Below, one piece after another: positions 36,423 through 46,121 of a stretch of 64,000 nt of DNA. The translations under genes and the position numbers were made by a program. Every line of letters begins with the position of its first letter. Within the stretch, counting starts at the first letter, position 1. The notes below the pieces were generated by a model that ran no database searches, was not told the DNA's origin, and saw only the letters and a list, made by a program, of their open reading frames with translations. Source of the stretch: Desertivirga brevis (GTDB lineage: Bacteria; Bacteroidota; Bacteroidia; Sphingobacteriales; Sphingobacteriaceae); assembly GCF_017355835.1 (NCBI RefSeq), contig NZ_JAFEWF010000002.1, positions 62,001-126,000 of the forward strand. Reading direction: 5' to 3'.

Positions 36423-36602
36423 ATGGCACAAGAGAAAGACAATAAAGACTATAATTTATTCTTCATTTTAGGGGCAATCTTCGGAGCCTTAACTGGCTAT
36501 GCTATTGCTGAGGTTATTTTGTGGGCGATTTTTGGTGCAATCATAGGTGCCGTTTTCGCTTCTTTCTTTGTAAATGCTCTTGTGAAGGATAGAACATATT
36601 AG
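36423..36602 (+). CDS. Small glycine-zipper membrane protein
   Basis: 59 residues beginning MAQEKDNKDYNLFF. A single long hydrophobic stretch (about 13-52) carries Gly/Ala repeats at three- to four-residue spacing (GAIFGALTGYAIAE, IFGAIIGAVFASFF), typical of glycine zippers that pack in membranes. Family and function are not known. A promoter match upstream and a hairpin downstream support an independent gene. Confidence 0.7.
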   Translation: MAQEKDNKDYNLFFILGAIFGALTGYAIAEVILWAIFGAIIGAVFASFFVNALVKDRTY

Positions 36603-36665
36603 ATGTCTGTCTTATAGACAATTTTAGATTCACCTGATCCTTTTGCTAAAAGTTAATCAAAATAA

Positions 36666-36695
36666 GTTCCCATAGTTATCACGGCTATGGGAATC
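36666..36695 (+). terminator. Terminator-like hairpin after the glycine-zipper gene
   Basis: Arms TTCCCATAG (36667-36675) / CTATGGGAA (36685-36693), loop of 9 nt, followed by a loose T-rich stretch. Confidence 0.6.
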
Positions 36696-37061
36696 AATTT
36701 CTTTAAGTTCCTTTACCTAAGATAAAGTTTCCTCGATTGATGGAATCGATGGAAAATTATCAGAACTGGTGCGGATGAAGCACCGAAACATCCCCAAGTA
36801 TTCCCTAATTTTTTCTGCGATTTTTGAATGAATAAAGACTGCTTCTAAATAATAAACAGAGCCCTGTTTAGCTTCAATGCCCTTTTTTCTCCCTTTGATC
36901 GGGTACTTACTTTGCCAGATTGAAGAGAGGTTCAAAGTTATTTTCGTTCTTTCTCCAACGTCTCTTGAACGCGTTAGGAACATGAATAAGGCTAAAAGAG
37001 TGAATTGGGGCTGGGACGATAGGTAAAGTTGGCTAGGCAAGGGAATCCCCACCTGATTTAA
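36696..37061. other. Gene-poor stretch with one unsupported open frame
   Basis: A 111-codon minus-strand frame (36717-37052) is open here, but its product has no recognisable domain, no signal peptide and odd composition. I do not call it a gene. A decayed gene or untranslated DNA is equally possible. Confidence 0.4.
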
Positions 37062-37101
37062 GGTTAAAAAATAAACCCTGACACTTCACAGCGTCAGGGT
37101 T
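37062..37101 (-). terminator. cphA terminator
   Basis: Arms AACCCTGAC (37074-37082) / GTCAGGGTT (37093-37101). On the minus strand the hairpin is followed by a T-rich run, 100 nt beyond the cphA stop. Confidence 0.8.
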
Positions 37102-37202
37102 CAACCTAAACCTTATCACAATTAAACCAACTCTCGCTGGTTATATCTCAATAACGACCGTATTTCCTGTTTGTTTTGTTTGTATTAACAAATTTTAAAT
37201 TT

Positions 37203-39860
37203 TTAGTCGCTCATGTGTTGATTACTGCCAACGGGAGTATAGGTAAAGCTCATTTGCTCGTCCTGGTACTTCTTCACTTTCTGGTAAGAATTTTTGATCG
37301 AATCGCTAATTATTGTTATCAGCTCTCCCGGTTTTACTTTGTTAATGATATAATCCCATGCCTCCTCACTATTTGGAATTATTTTGTAGTCTTTCGCCGG
37401 CTCTACCTCTCTGATACCTTCCTCCAGAAGCCTAACGATTTCTTCGTAACTGCGATCTCTTAAGTGGCTTTCCTGGCAGATAACAATCTCGTCGAACATA
37501 GAGGCAGCTATGCGACCTACATCTCTGATGTCCTCATCTCTTCTGTCCCCTGTTCCCGAGATCACTCCCGTACGAAAGTTGGCGTCAGAGTTAACTATGA
37601 AGCCTTTCAAGCCTCTTAATCCATCTGCATTGTGGGCGTAATCCACAAGTACCTTGAAATCTTTAAACTCAAATAAATTCATTCTTCCCGGAGTATGGGC
37701 GGTTGATGGAACGAAGGTTTCAAGCGAGGTTCTAATATCCTCAATTTTAAATCCCCATAAAAATGATGCTAGGCAAGCAGCCATGGCGTTTTGAGCCATG
37801 AATCCTACTGTGCCATTGAAAGTTATAGGAATGTGACTAATCTTTGCAATCCGGATTTTCCAATCCGCCTTACGAATTGTTAGAAAGCCATCATCGCATA
37901 TTGCTGCTACGCCACCTGATTTACAATGCCTTTCGATCACCGGATTATGATCCTGCATGCTAAAGTAGGCAACATTACAATGTTGTGTTTCCTCACCGAT
38001 CTCGACACAGTATGGATTATCCGCATTTAATACAGCCCAGCCATCAGGTTTTACGGATTCAACCAATACTTGTTTTACCCTTGCAAGATCTTCCAGAGTA
38101 TGAATATCTGATATTCCCAGGTGGTCTTCCTGGATATTGGTTATTACGGCGATATCACAACGATTAAATCCTAGTCCGGATCTCAGTATTCCACCTCTTG
38201 CGCTTTCCAATACCGCAAACTCTACAGTAGGGTCTTTCAAAACGAATTCAGCACTCGCTGGTCCGGTAGTGTCACCTTTAACCATAAGAGTATTTTGAAT
38301 ATAAATGCCGTCTGAGGTTGTGTAACCTACTCTATAACCATTATTTTTAATAATATGGGCAATAAGACGGGTGGTAGTCGTTTTTCCATTGGTTCCAGTG
38401 ATCGCTATGATTGGTATCATTGCGGACTTTCCGGGAGGAAAAAGCATGTCGAGCACCGGTGCGGCCACATTTCGGGGTAATCCTTCACTAGGAGCTAAAT
38501 GCATCCTGAATCCAGGAGCCGCGTTTACCTCAAGTACTACTCCCCCGGTTTCGTCTAATGGTTGATACAGATTTTCGGCCATAATATCAATACCGCAAAT
38601 GTCCAGACCCACGACCTTGGCAATGCGTTCACACACAAAGACATTGTGAGGGTGGACCATATCAGTGACATCCAGGGATGTGCCTCCCGTACTTAGATTA
38701 GCGGTTGACTTAAGATAAACCACTTCACCCTTTGGAGGGACAGTATCCAGCGTATATCCCGACTTTCTCAACATGTCTTCTGTATCCCTGTCAACTGAAA
38801 TTAATGTAAGGACGTTTTCGTGGCCATATCCTCTACGTGGATCTTTGTTCTCTATGTCGATCAACTGTTGGATGCTATTTTCCCCGTCACCAGTTATATG
38901 CGCAGGAGTTCTCAAAGCGGCGGCAACCATTTTATTATTGATGACAAGTACTCTAAAATCATGTCCTTTAATAAATCGTTCCACAATTACGCGTTCCGAA
39001 TATTGTTGGGCGTGTTTCAGTGCCTCTATTGCCTCTTCAGTTGTTTTAATGTTTATAGTTGCCCCGTTTCCATGATTCCCATCCAGTGGTTTTATTACCA
39101 GAGGAAAGTCTATTGTCCGAATGGCCTCTTGAAGCTCTTCCTCGTCGGTAACTGTAGTTCCGTCGGCAACTGGGATGGCTTGCTCTTTAAGTATTCTTTT
39201 CGTTTCTTCCTTGTCGCCGGCAATGTCGACTGCAATGCTGCTTGTTTTGTCAGTTAAGGTTGCCATGAAGCGCATTTGGTTTTTCCCATAGCCGAGTTGA
39301 ACCAAGGAAGAGTTATTCATCCGTATATAAGGTATCCCTCTCGAAACAGCCTCATCCACAATTGCTCCTGTACTTGGGCCAAAGCGCTCTTTATCGCGAA
39401 GCTTTCGCATATTAATAAGGTCTGTATTAAGATCGTACTCTTTGCCTTCTATTAGGGCTTCGGCTATTCGGACTGCAGCTTTTGCAGCGTAAATACCAAC
39501 ATTCTCTTCTATGTATTCGAAAACTACATTATATATACCTGTAGTCTTGGTCATTCTTGTTCGTCCAAAACCACGGTCCATCCCAGCAAGGGTCTGGATT
39601 TCGAGTGCAATATGTTCAATGATGTGGCCCATCCATGTGCCTTCTTCTACTCGTTCGAAAAAGCCGCCTTCATGCCCGGGCGAACAAAAGTGAGTATATA
39701 AGCTCGGTACAAGTTGCTCTAGTCTCTGTTTAAATCCCGGAATTTCGTTACTGGGTCTATACTCCAGGTCTTCCAGATCTAGCCTCATTTGAATAAGCTT
39801 CGTTTTTTTTACCGACCAGATATTTGGTCCACGAAGAACCTGGATATTCAAAATTTTCAT
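37203..39860 (-). CDS. cphA: Cyanophycin synthetase CphA
   Basis: 885 residues, the usual length. An N-terminal domain (about 1-160, starting MKILNIQVLRGPNIWS) is followed by an ATP-grasp domain (about 215-480, VIKPLDGNHGNGATI, EVNAAPGFRMH) and a Mur-ligase-like domain with the P-loop GTNGKTTTT at about 489-497 and the closing part after DYAHNADGLRGLKGF. The enzyme adds Asp then Arg alternately to make the storage polymer cyanophycin. It is divergent from cphB across 189 nt and carries its own terminator. Confidence 0.96.
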   Translation of the reverse strand: MKILNIQVLRGPNIWSVKKTKLIQMRLDLEDLEYRPSNEIPGFKQRLEQLVPSLYTHFCSPGHEGGFFERVEEGTWMGHIIEHIALEIQTLAGMDRGFGRTRMTKTTGIYNVVFEYIEENVGIYAAKAAVRIAEALIEGKEYDLNTDLINMRKLRDKERFGPSTGAIVDEAVSRGIPYIRMNNSSLVQLGYGKNQMRFMATLTDKTSSIAVDIAGDKEETKRILKEQAIPVADGTTVTDEEELQEAIRTIDFPLVIKPLDGNHGNGATINIKTTEEAIEALKHAQQYSERVIVERFIKGHDFRVLVINNKMVAAALRTPAHITGDGENSIQQLIDIENKDPRRGYGHENVLTLISVDRDTEDMLRKSGYTLDTVPPKGEVVYLKSTANLSTGGTSLDVTDMVHPHNVFVCERIAKVVGLDICGIDIMAENLYQPLDETGGVVLEVNAAPGFRMHLAPSEGLPRNVAAPVLDMLFPPGKSAMIPIIAITGTNGKTTTTRLIAHIIKNNGYRVGYTTSDGIYIQNTLMVKGDTTGPASAEFVLKDPTVEFAVLESARGGILRSGLGFNRCDIAVITNIQEDHLGISDIHTLEDLARVKQVLVESVKPDGWAVLNADNPYCVEIGEETQHCNVAYFSMQDHNPVIERHCKSGGVAAICDDGFLTIRKADWKIRIAKISHIPITFNGTVGFMAQNAMAACLASFLWGFKIEDIRTSLETFVPSTAHTPGRMNLFEFKDFKVLVDYAHNADGLRGLKGFIVNSDANFRTGVISGTGDRRDEDIRDVGRIAASMFDEIVICQESHLRDRSYEEIVRLLEEGIREVEPAKDYKIIPNSEEAWDYIINKVKPGELITIISDSIKNSYQKVKKYQDEQMSFTYTPVGSNQHMSD

Positions 39861-40049
39861 ATTCTTATTCTTTTTGCGGAGTAGTGTCTTGATGAATTTT
39901 ATATCTGCGTATTTCTACTTATACGTCTGATTTGGCTTGTTTTATAATTGAAAATAGATAACCAAGGACGTTTTATAAGGTTTTTGCTTGTGCTAGAAAA
40001 ACTTATTATTCTGAATTTTATTTAATAGAAGGCTGATAAATTATTCTGT

Positions 40050-40958
40050 ATGGTTCCAAAAGGGAAACTGGTTATAATAGGGGGTGCTGTTGATTTAGGT
40101 AGTTCTTTAAGCTACAATGAGAATATTAACCATCCGCATTATATTAAATTTTTTGAAAGAGGCATCCTGAGAAGGATGATCACCGAGTCGCCAAAGAAGG
40201 AGGAATCGGTGATTGAAGTTATTACTACAGCATCTAAGATCCCTGAAATCGTCGGAGCGGAGTACATAAAATCCTTTAATCAGCTACAGGTAAGCAAAGT
40301 TCATGTACTTGATATTCGAACGCGGGAAGATGCCCTCACGGAGGAATCAATAGAGCGGGCTAAAAATGCTGATATTGTAATGTTTTCAGGAGGCGATCAA
40401 CTTCGCCTTAGTTCAATTTTTGGAGGCACAGAGTTTCTTGAAATTCTAAAAAGGCGCTACGAGCAGGAGGACTTTATGATTGCCGGTACTTCGGCTGGTG
40501 CTGCGGCCGCTTCAGTAAACATGATCTACAGGGGTAATAGCAGTGAAGCCTTGATAAAAGGAGAGGTTCAGATCACAGGAGGTCTGGGTTTTATAGATGA
40601 TGTTATTATTGATACTCACTTTGTTCAACGCGGTAGGATTGGCAGATTGTTTTACGCAGTGGCAAGCAACCCGGGAATGTTGGGAATTGGTTTAGGTGAA
40701 GATGCGGGATTATTGATCACTGGCGGTACGTGCCTGGAAGCTATAGGCTCTGGGTTAACCATTCTGGTCGATGGAAGGTACATTAGTGAAACAAGCATCT
40801 ATGATGTAGAAATAGGTTCTCCTGTTTCTATTGATAACTTAAAAGTTCATGTAATGTCGATTTTTGACAAGTACGACCTCCATAAACACGAACTTAAGAT
40901 TAACAAAGCAATTAAAGTTGAAGAGGATGTGTATTTGAGGATTAAGGATTATGATTAG
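40050..40958 (+). CDS. cphB: Cyanophycinase CphB
   Basis: 302 residues of the S51 serine peptidase family. The nucleophile elbow GTSAGAAAAS (Ser148) is clear, as are GGAVDLGSS near the N-terminus, MFSGGDQLRLSSIFGGT and IDTHFVQRGRIGRLF. It releases beta-Asp-Arg dipeptides from cyanophycin. No signal peptide is seen (MVPKGKLVIIGGA), so it acts inside the cell, unlike secreted CphE-type enzymes. It sits between the divergent cphA and the isoaspartyl peptidase. Confidence 0.94.
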   Translation: MVPKGKLVIIGGAVDLGSSLSYNENINHPHYIKFFERGILRRMITESPKKEESVIEVITTASKIPEIVGAEYIKSFNQLQVSKVHVLDIRTREDALTEESIERAKNADIVMFSGGDQLRLSSIFGGTEFLEILKRRYEQEDFMIAGTSAGAAAASVNMIYRGNSSEALIKGEVQITGGLGFIDDVIIDTHFVQRGRIGRLFYAVASNPGMLGIGLGEDAGLLITGGTCLEAIGSGLTILVDGRYISETSIYDVEIGSPVSIDNLKVHVMSIFDKYDLHKHELKINKAIKVEEDVYLRIKDYD

Positions 40959-41023
40959 CTAATTGACGCTTCATTTAAACTATTAATATTTTACAATGTT
41001 CTCTTAGGCTTACAACATATGCT

Positions 41024-41872
41024 ATGAAACCAAAAATCATCATACATGGAGGATTCTTTAGTGAGGCATCTGATTCTGAAGAAACCAGGGTTGAAAAACA
41101 TAAGGCCTTAAAGAACATAGTCACCGAGGCCCATAAATATTTGGTAGATCACACTGCCTTAGAATCTGTTATTTATGCTGTTTCACTGTTAGAAAATTGC
41201 GAATTATTTAATGCAGGTTTAGGTTCTCAGATACAAAGTGACGGGAAAATCCGAATGAGCGCCTCTATCATGGACGGAGCTACTAAAAAGTTTTCAGGAG
41301 TTATTAACATTCAAGAGGTAAAAAATCCAATATTTGTTGCAGAGAAACTTCTGGAATTTGAAGATAGCGTACTTAGTGGGGAGGAAGCTTTAAGTTTTGC
41401 CAGACAGCATGGTTTTAATTACTATAACCCTGAAACTCAATATCGTAAAGAAGCTTATCTGGAAAAGTTAACCGAGTCTGTGCGAAAGGGAACAGTAGGC
41501 TGCGTTGCGTTGGATTCAGAAGGAAAGCTTGCTGCTGCCACCTCAACAGGTGGAAAAGGGTTTGAATTGCCGGGACGAGTAAGCGACTCAGCGACAGTTG
41601 CCGGAAACTTTGGCAATGATTTTGCTGCTGTATCATGCACAGGTGTGGGCGAAGACATTGTAAGTGCTGGATTAGCAGCCAAAATAGTGACCCGCGTAAC
41701 TGATGGAATGAGCCTGAAAGATGCCTGTGATAAGTCAATGGATGAGTTGAAACCATATAATGGATTTGCGGGGGTGGTAGCCATTTCGGCTAAAGGAGAG
41801 GTTTATTTTACTGATTCACATCCGTATATGGTCTGGGCTTCGTACATAGATAATGCAGAAGTATTCTCTTAA
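41024..41872 (+). CDS. iaaA: Isoaspartyl peptidase / plant-type L-asparaginase
   Basis: 282 residues, an Ntn hydrolase. The autocleavage site is before Thr157 in RKGTVGCVALD, then the TSTGGKGFELPGRVSDSATVAGNFG block and the VSCTGVGEDIVSAGLA block. It hydrolyses beta-aspartyl dipeptides, the product of CphB, to Asp and Arg. The 65-nt spacing to cphB suggests one operon. The substrate could also include protein-derived isoaspartyl peptides. Confidence 0.92.
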   Translation: MKPKIIIHGGFFSEASDSEETRVEKHKALKNIVTEAHKYLVDHTALESVIYAVSLLENCELFNAGLGSQIQSDGKIRMSASIMDGATKKFSGVINIQEVKNPIFVAEKLLEFEDSVLSGEEALSFARQHGFNYYNPETQYRKEAYLEKLTESVRKGTVGCVALDSEGKLAAATSTGGKGFELPGRVSDSATVAGNFGNDFAAVSCTGVGEDIVSAGLAAKIVTRVTDGMSLKDACDKSMDELKPYNGFAGVVAISAKGEVYFTDSHPYMVWASYIDNAEVFS

Positions 41873-41883
41873 TTAAAGAAAGA

Positions 41884-43524
41884 ATGAAATTCGTATACCC
41901 ATTTTTAATGGTGTTTTTGGCAACTGCCTCATTTGCCCAGAAATCTCAGAAATCTACTAAACCAGACAGTTTGATAACGCCTACTGATACTTTAGTGTTT
42001 TTAAAAGATACAGTAAAACTTACAAAACTTGAGCTCCTGGTAAAACAGGCGACGGAGAAACAAACGCAGCCAGCAGAAGCTATTGCTCTGTACAAGAAAG
42101 CGCTAGCTGCAAAAACAAAGGCCCAGGATAGTAATTGGGTGGCAGAAATTCGTCTTTCCATGTCCAAAATGTATTTCAAGGCCAACAATAGCAAAGACGG
42201 CTTTCTTAACCTGCTTGCTGCACAGTCGCTTTATAACCAATCCAAAAATGCTTCCTGTCAGGCATACATAATGCAAGATATCGCAGCGATATACGAGGGT
42301 AGCAATGATTGGAAGGAGGCAGAGAAGTATTATTTATTAGCGTTAAAATTGCAGGAATCTGTAGGCTTAACGGTGGAAAGACCCTACACCTTGCTTGCTC
42401 TAGCTAATGGCTATTATAAACGTAAGGAGTATTTGCAAGCTGAAAAGTATTACAGCGACGCTTTAAACCAGTTTGAATTGAACCATGAAAAGAATAAGCG
42501 CGCTGATGCCTTGGTTCAGTTGGCCGACATTAAGATCAAGCAGAAAAATTATGCTCAGGCTGAACATTTGATCCTAAAAAGGGCCATGCCTTTTTTTAGC
42601 TCTGTAGGTAAACCTCAAGCGAGAATAGCTTGCTTTAACATGCTGGGAGATATCTATTATATTCAGAACCGCCAATCGGAAGCTAAATGGTTTTACATTC
42701 AGGCGCAGACGATGTACAAGAACCAGAATGATTTCGACGGAAATGTGCGGTCTATCGTAAATCTTGCTAAGGTTAAATCTGCTTTGGGCGATAAAAAATC
42801 GGCATTAAAGGATTTTCAGGATGCAGAAGCGATGGCAATTAAAAGAAAAAAGCTTGCTCTTGCTGCCGATGTGAAAGTAGCGTACGCAAAATATTATAAC
42901 AAGCCCTTTGCCAAAGTTATGGCCGCTCAAACCAAGGCAGAAGCCATTACTTCCGTTAAAGATTCTGCCGCGGTAAAACCTGGCGTTAAGAAGTTAACAG
43001 GAATTACTACTGTTAAAGGAGGAAAATCTGTAACTAAGGTAGACTCTGTACTCAAAAAGTCTGTGAAAACAACAGCTGTAAAAACGGAGAAGTTGGTTAG
43101 CAAAATAACTTCAAGTTCTACTGTAAGAAGGGATAGTTCGGCCGTTAATAAGCCAGTTTTACAAAACCACGCTAAAGCTGCTTCTACCAAGTCATCCGCT
43201 ACTTACTTAGGAAAAGCAGATAGTGCTAAAACCAAAGCTAGTGTTGCTGGTAAACAGGATGTAAAATCATCAGTACCTACTCCGAAAAGTGCGAAAGTTG
43301 TTGTTAGTGGGAAACCTGAACTTAAGAAAGATACTGGTGCCATTAAGATTGTGAAAGCTTCAGTCGTAAGTAAGCCTTCTGAGAAAGTGGCTGTTAAGAC
43401 ATCGAAGCCAGCAGCTAAGCCAGATACATCTGTAAAGACCCTTGCTAAGAAGGATGACAAACAACATCTTAGGAGAGACGTAACAAGAGAAAAAGAAGAT
43501 AAAGTTGTAGTGGCTGAAAATTAG
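41884..43524 (+). CDS. Secreted TPR-repeat protein with Lys/Ser/Val-rich tail
   Basis: 546 residues with a signal peptide (MKFVYPFLMVFLATASFAQ). Tetratricopeptide repeats run from about 60 to 320 (for example WKEAEKYYLLALKLQESVG and YLQAEKYYSDALNQFE). The last 220 residues are low-complexity Lys/Ser/Thr/Val with no domain. It lies 11 nt after iaaA, so it is probably co-transcribed with the cyanophycin genes, although a link to cyanophycin is only suggested by position. Confidence 0.8.
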   Translation: MKFVYPFLMVFLATASFAQKSQKSTKPDSLITPTDTLVFLKDTVKLTKLELLVKQATEKQTQPAEAIALYKKALAAKTKAQDSNWVAEIRLSMSKMYFKANNSKDGFLNLLAAQSLYNQSKNASCQAYIMQDIAAIYEGSNDWKEAEKYYLLALKLQESVGLTVERPYTLLALANGYYKRKEYLQAEKYYSDALNQFELNHEKNKRADALVQLADIKIKQKNYAQAEHLILKRAMPFFSSVGKPQARIACFNMLGDIYYIQNRQSEAKWFYIQAQTMYKNQNDFDGNVRSIVNLAKVKSALGDKKSALKDFQDAEAMAIKRKKLALAADVKVAYAKYYNKPFAKVMAAQTKAEAITSVKDSAAVKPGVKKLTGITTVKGGKSVTKVDSVLKKSVKTTAVKTEKLVSKITSSSTVRRDSSAVNKPVLQNHAKAASTKSSATYLGKADSAKTKASVAGKQDVKSSVPTPKSAKVVVSGKPELKKDTGAIKIVKASVVSKPSEKVAVKTSKPAAKPDTSVKTLAKKDDKQHLRRDVTREKEDKVVVAEN

Positions 43525-43653
43525 ATCGCTGAGGAGGGAACGGTATTTTGCTTTATATCTTACCAGTTTCTTGCCCAGCTGCACACAAGTTTATTCATTG
43601 TAATATTTTTATTCGCACACTAAAATTAATACTATTTTTGAAGTAATATTGTT

Positions 43654-43687
43654 AAAGAGGCAGTAACAACACTGCCTCTTTTTTATT
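43654..43687 (+). terminator. Terminator after the TPR gene
   Basis: Eleven-bp stem AAAGAGGCAGT (43654-43664) / ACTGCCTCTTT (43671-43681), 6-nt loop and T-run. Confidence 0.9.
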
Positions 43688-43730
43688 TAATATCTAAAGT
43701 GGTATAGTATTAGATAAGGTTATAACTATA

Positions 43731-45875
43731 ATGGATTTTAATTCGGTTAAGGAAATGCTAAAAAAAACCTTCCTGTGTTTGTTCGTGGCCGCAACGATAG
43801 CGTGTCAGGCAAACTCTCAAGTAAATACAGATGTTGAAGGCTCAAATAATTTGAAACCTGAGCCTGCACAGCAATTGGTGGCTAAAGAAGTGGTTCGGGT
43901 TATCGAAAATGCACACTATAAAAAGGTGAAGATCAATGATTCAATTTCGGGCGTGATTTTGAATAATTACCTTAAGCGTTTAGATGAGGGAAGGACATAT
44001 TTTCTCGCTACTGATGTGAAAGAGTTCGAGAAATATAAAGATCAGATGGATGATTTTCTAAGGGAGGGAAATCTCAGCCCTTTCTTTCAGATCTTCAATA
44101 CCTATCAGAAACGGTATCAGGAAAGGATCCAATATTCTATCTCCCAGATCAACAAACCGTACGACTTTACAAAGAACGAAACTTATACGTATAACCGGGA
44201 GAAGATGCCCTGGTTAAGCTCAAATACAGCAGCCAACGACCTATGGTCAAGACGCGTAAAGTATGATTTGCTAAATCTTAAGATCACTGGTAAAAGCCTC
44301 GATTCTAATAAAATAACCTTGAAGAAACGTTATGAAAACTTGTTAGCTCAATCAAAAAAGACCAACAATCAGGACGCATTTCAAGTCATAATGGACTCAT
44401 TTACGGAAGCAATTGATCCACATACCAATTATTTCGTTCCACAAAGAGCTCAGGAGTTTAATGAGGAAATGGCACGGACGTTTGAAGGTATTGGTGCGAG
44501 ATTGCAACTTGAGAATGAGGTTGTGAAAGTGGCAGAGATAATCCCGGGAGGGCCGGCATTTAAAGCAAAAACACTACAGGCTGGAGACAGGATTATTGCT
44601 GTTGCACAAGGCAAAGGTGGTGAGTTTACCGATGTAATTGGCTGGAGACTTGATAATACAGTTTCGAAGATTAAAGGTCCACGTGGAACAATGGTCCGAT
44701 TGAAAATTATCCCTGCCGGACAGGAACTTACTGCTCAGCCTAAAGTGATTGAGTTAGTTAGAGATAAGATTGTGCTTGAGGAGCAATCAGCTAAAAAATC
44801 AATTAAAACGATCCAATCTGGAAATAAAACCTATAAGATTGGTGTGATAAACATTCCAGGTTTTTATATGGACTGGAAAGCGTACCAGGCGGGAGACCCT
44901 AATTATAAAAGCACCACGCGGGATGTGAGGATGTTGATCGATACTTTAAAACAACAAAAGGTGGATGGTATCGTGATTGACCTAAGAAGTAATGGCGGAG
45001 GTTCCCTGCCCGAAGCTATTGAACTTACTGGTTTATTTATTAAGACAGGTCCCGTAGTGCAAGTTCGATACCCTAATAAATTAGAGATCGATAAAGACGA
45101 GGACGCTGGTATAGCATGGACAGGACCACTTGGAGTTATGGTGGATAGATTTAGTGCATCTGCTTCTGAAATTTTTGCGGCTGCAATACAAGATTATGGC
45201 CGTGGTGTAATTATGGGTACTCAGACTTACGGGAAAGGCACTGTTCAGTCTGCTATCGACATGTCAAGGTTTATTAATCCTTTAGACGACCTTTTATTAA
45301 AAGCTAAGGGTGATAAATCTAACGCTCCGGCTACCGCTCCAAAATTTGGACAAATTAATCTTACAATTGCTAAATTCTACAGGATTAATGGTAGCAGTAC
45401 CCAGCACAAGGGTGTGATTCCAGATGTGGAGTTCCCTATGATATTCCCTGCCGACAAGTATGGAGAAAGTTCAGAGCCTGCGGCGCTTCCTTTTGATATG
45501 ATTAAACCGAGCACCTATTCTGCTGTTTCTAATCTATCAACCATTAGACCTTTGCTGATTCAACAGCATGAGGGTAGAATGAAGAATTCGCAGGAGTATA
45601 AGTACTTGCTCGACGATATTAATCTCTTTAAGAAACGCGAGGCGGAAAGTTCTGTAACCTTAAATGAGGTGCAATTGAAGAAAGAGCGTGAGGAGCAGGA
45701 AGCCAGTACTTTAGCAAGAAGCAATGCAAGAAGAGCTCTCCAAGGGCTGCCAGCCTTAAAACCAGGTCAGGTAAAACCTAAAGAAGAGAATGACTTTATA
45801 CAAGATGAAAGCCTTCAAATCATGGGAGACTTTATAAAATTGAACGAAAGCGGACAATTTAGTGTGGTTTACTAA
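43731..45875 (+). CDS. prc: Carboxy-terminal processing peptidase (S41A, Prc/Tsp type)
   Basis: 714 residues. An N-terminal signal or lipoprotein segment (a second in-frame ATG at 43755 gives MLKKTFLCLFVAATIAC, a cleaner signal) is followed by a helical region, a PDZ domain (about 240-330) and the S41 peptidase domain with IDLRSNGGGSLPEA. The Ser of SASASEIFAAAIQDYGR and the Lys of TYGKGTVQ lie 25 residues apart, as in E. coli Prc. It trims periplasmic proteins at the C-terminus. A C-terminal region rich in charge resembles the Prc extension. Confidence 0.93.
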   Translation: MDFNSVKEMLKKTFLCLFVAATIACQANSQVNTDVEGSNNLKPEPAQQLVAKEVVRVIENAHYKKVKINDSISGVILNNYLKRLDEGRTYFLATDVKEFEKYKDQMDDFLREGNLSPFFQIFNTYQKRYQERIQYSISQINKPYDFTKNETYTYNREKMPWLSSNTAANDLWSRRVKYDLLNLKITGKSLDSNKITLKKRYENLLAQSKKTNNQDAFQVIMDSFTEAIDPHTNYFVPQRAQEFNEEMARTFEGIGARLQLENEVVKVAEIIPGGPAFKAKTLQAGDRIIAVAQGKGGEFTDVIGWRLDNTVSKIKGPRGTMVRLKIIPAGQELTAQPKVIELVRDKIVLEEQSAKKSIKTIQSGNKTYKIGVINIPGFYMDWKAYQAGDPNYKSTTRDVRMLIDTLKQQKVDGIVIDLRSNGGGSLPEAIELTGLFIKTGPVVQVRYPNKLEIDKDEDAGIAWTGPLGVMVDRFSASASEIFAAAIQDYGRGVIMGTQTYGKGTVQSAIDMSRFINPLDDLLLKAKGDKSNAPATAPKFGQINLTIAKFYRINGSSTQHKGVIPDVEFPMIFPADKYGESSEPAALPFDMIKPSTYSAVSNLSTIRPLLIQQHEGRMKNSQEYKYLLDDINLFKKREAESSVTLNEVQLKKEREEQEASTLARSNARRALQGLPALKPGQVKPKEENDFIQDESLQIMGDFIKLNESGQFSVVY

Positions 45876-45898
45876 GCTTGTTCGGAAATAATTTAGAG

Positions 45899-45926
45899 AA
45901 GCCTGGCAGAGATGCCGGGCTTTTTT
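45899..45926 (+). terminator. Terminator of the S41 peptidase gene
   Basis: Ten-bp stem AAGCCTGGCA / TGCCGGGCTT with one wobble, 4-nt loop and a T6 run. The interval 45876-46227 otherwise holds no gene but two repeat copies. Confidence 0.85.
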
Positions 45927-46023
45927 ATTAACACGAATTAGGCTCTAATTGAAACTAATAAAGCGCCTAATTTGATTGCAATTGGGCCTCTTGTTTCGTT
46001 ACGGCTTTCCATCTCTCTAAATC

Positions 46024-46073
46024 CTTCTTAAACTATGATTAGTGTAATTCGCGCAATTAGTGTTTCCTTTATT
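46024..46073 (+). repeat. Interspersed repeat, copy A
   Basis: About 50 nt, roughly 85% identical to the copy 98 nt downstream. The shared core is AACTATGATTAGTGTAATTC. It sits in an otherwise gene-free interval. Confidence 0.7.
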
Positions 46074-46121
46074 CGTGTTCTAAGTTTCTTCAACTCATCG
46101 AGACTTGCATTTTTCTGATTA

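Noticed and set aside
36717..37052. 111-codon minus-strand frame
   Set aside because: No recognisable domain, signal or neighbour support; treated as unannotated DNA.
44687..44703. Third parS-like sequence (GGTCCACGTGGAACA) inside the S41 peptidase gene
   Set aside because: Only 14 of 16 positions match and the bases are explained by coding for the Gly-Pro-Arg-Gly-Thr stretch of the PDZ region. It may be chance.
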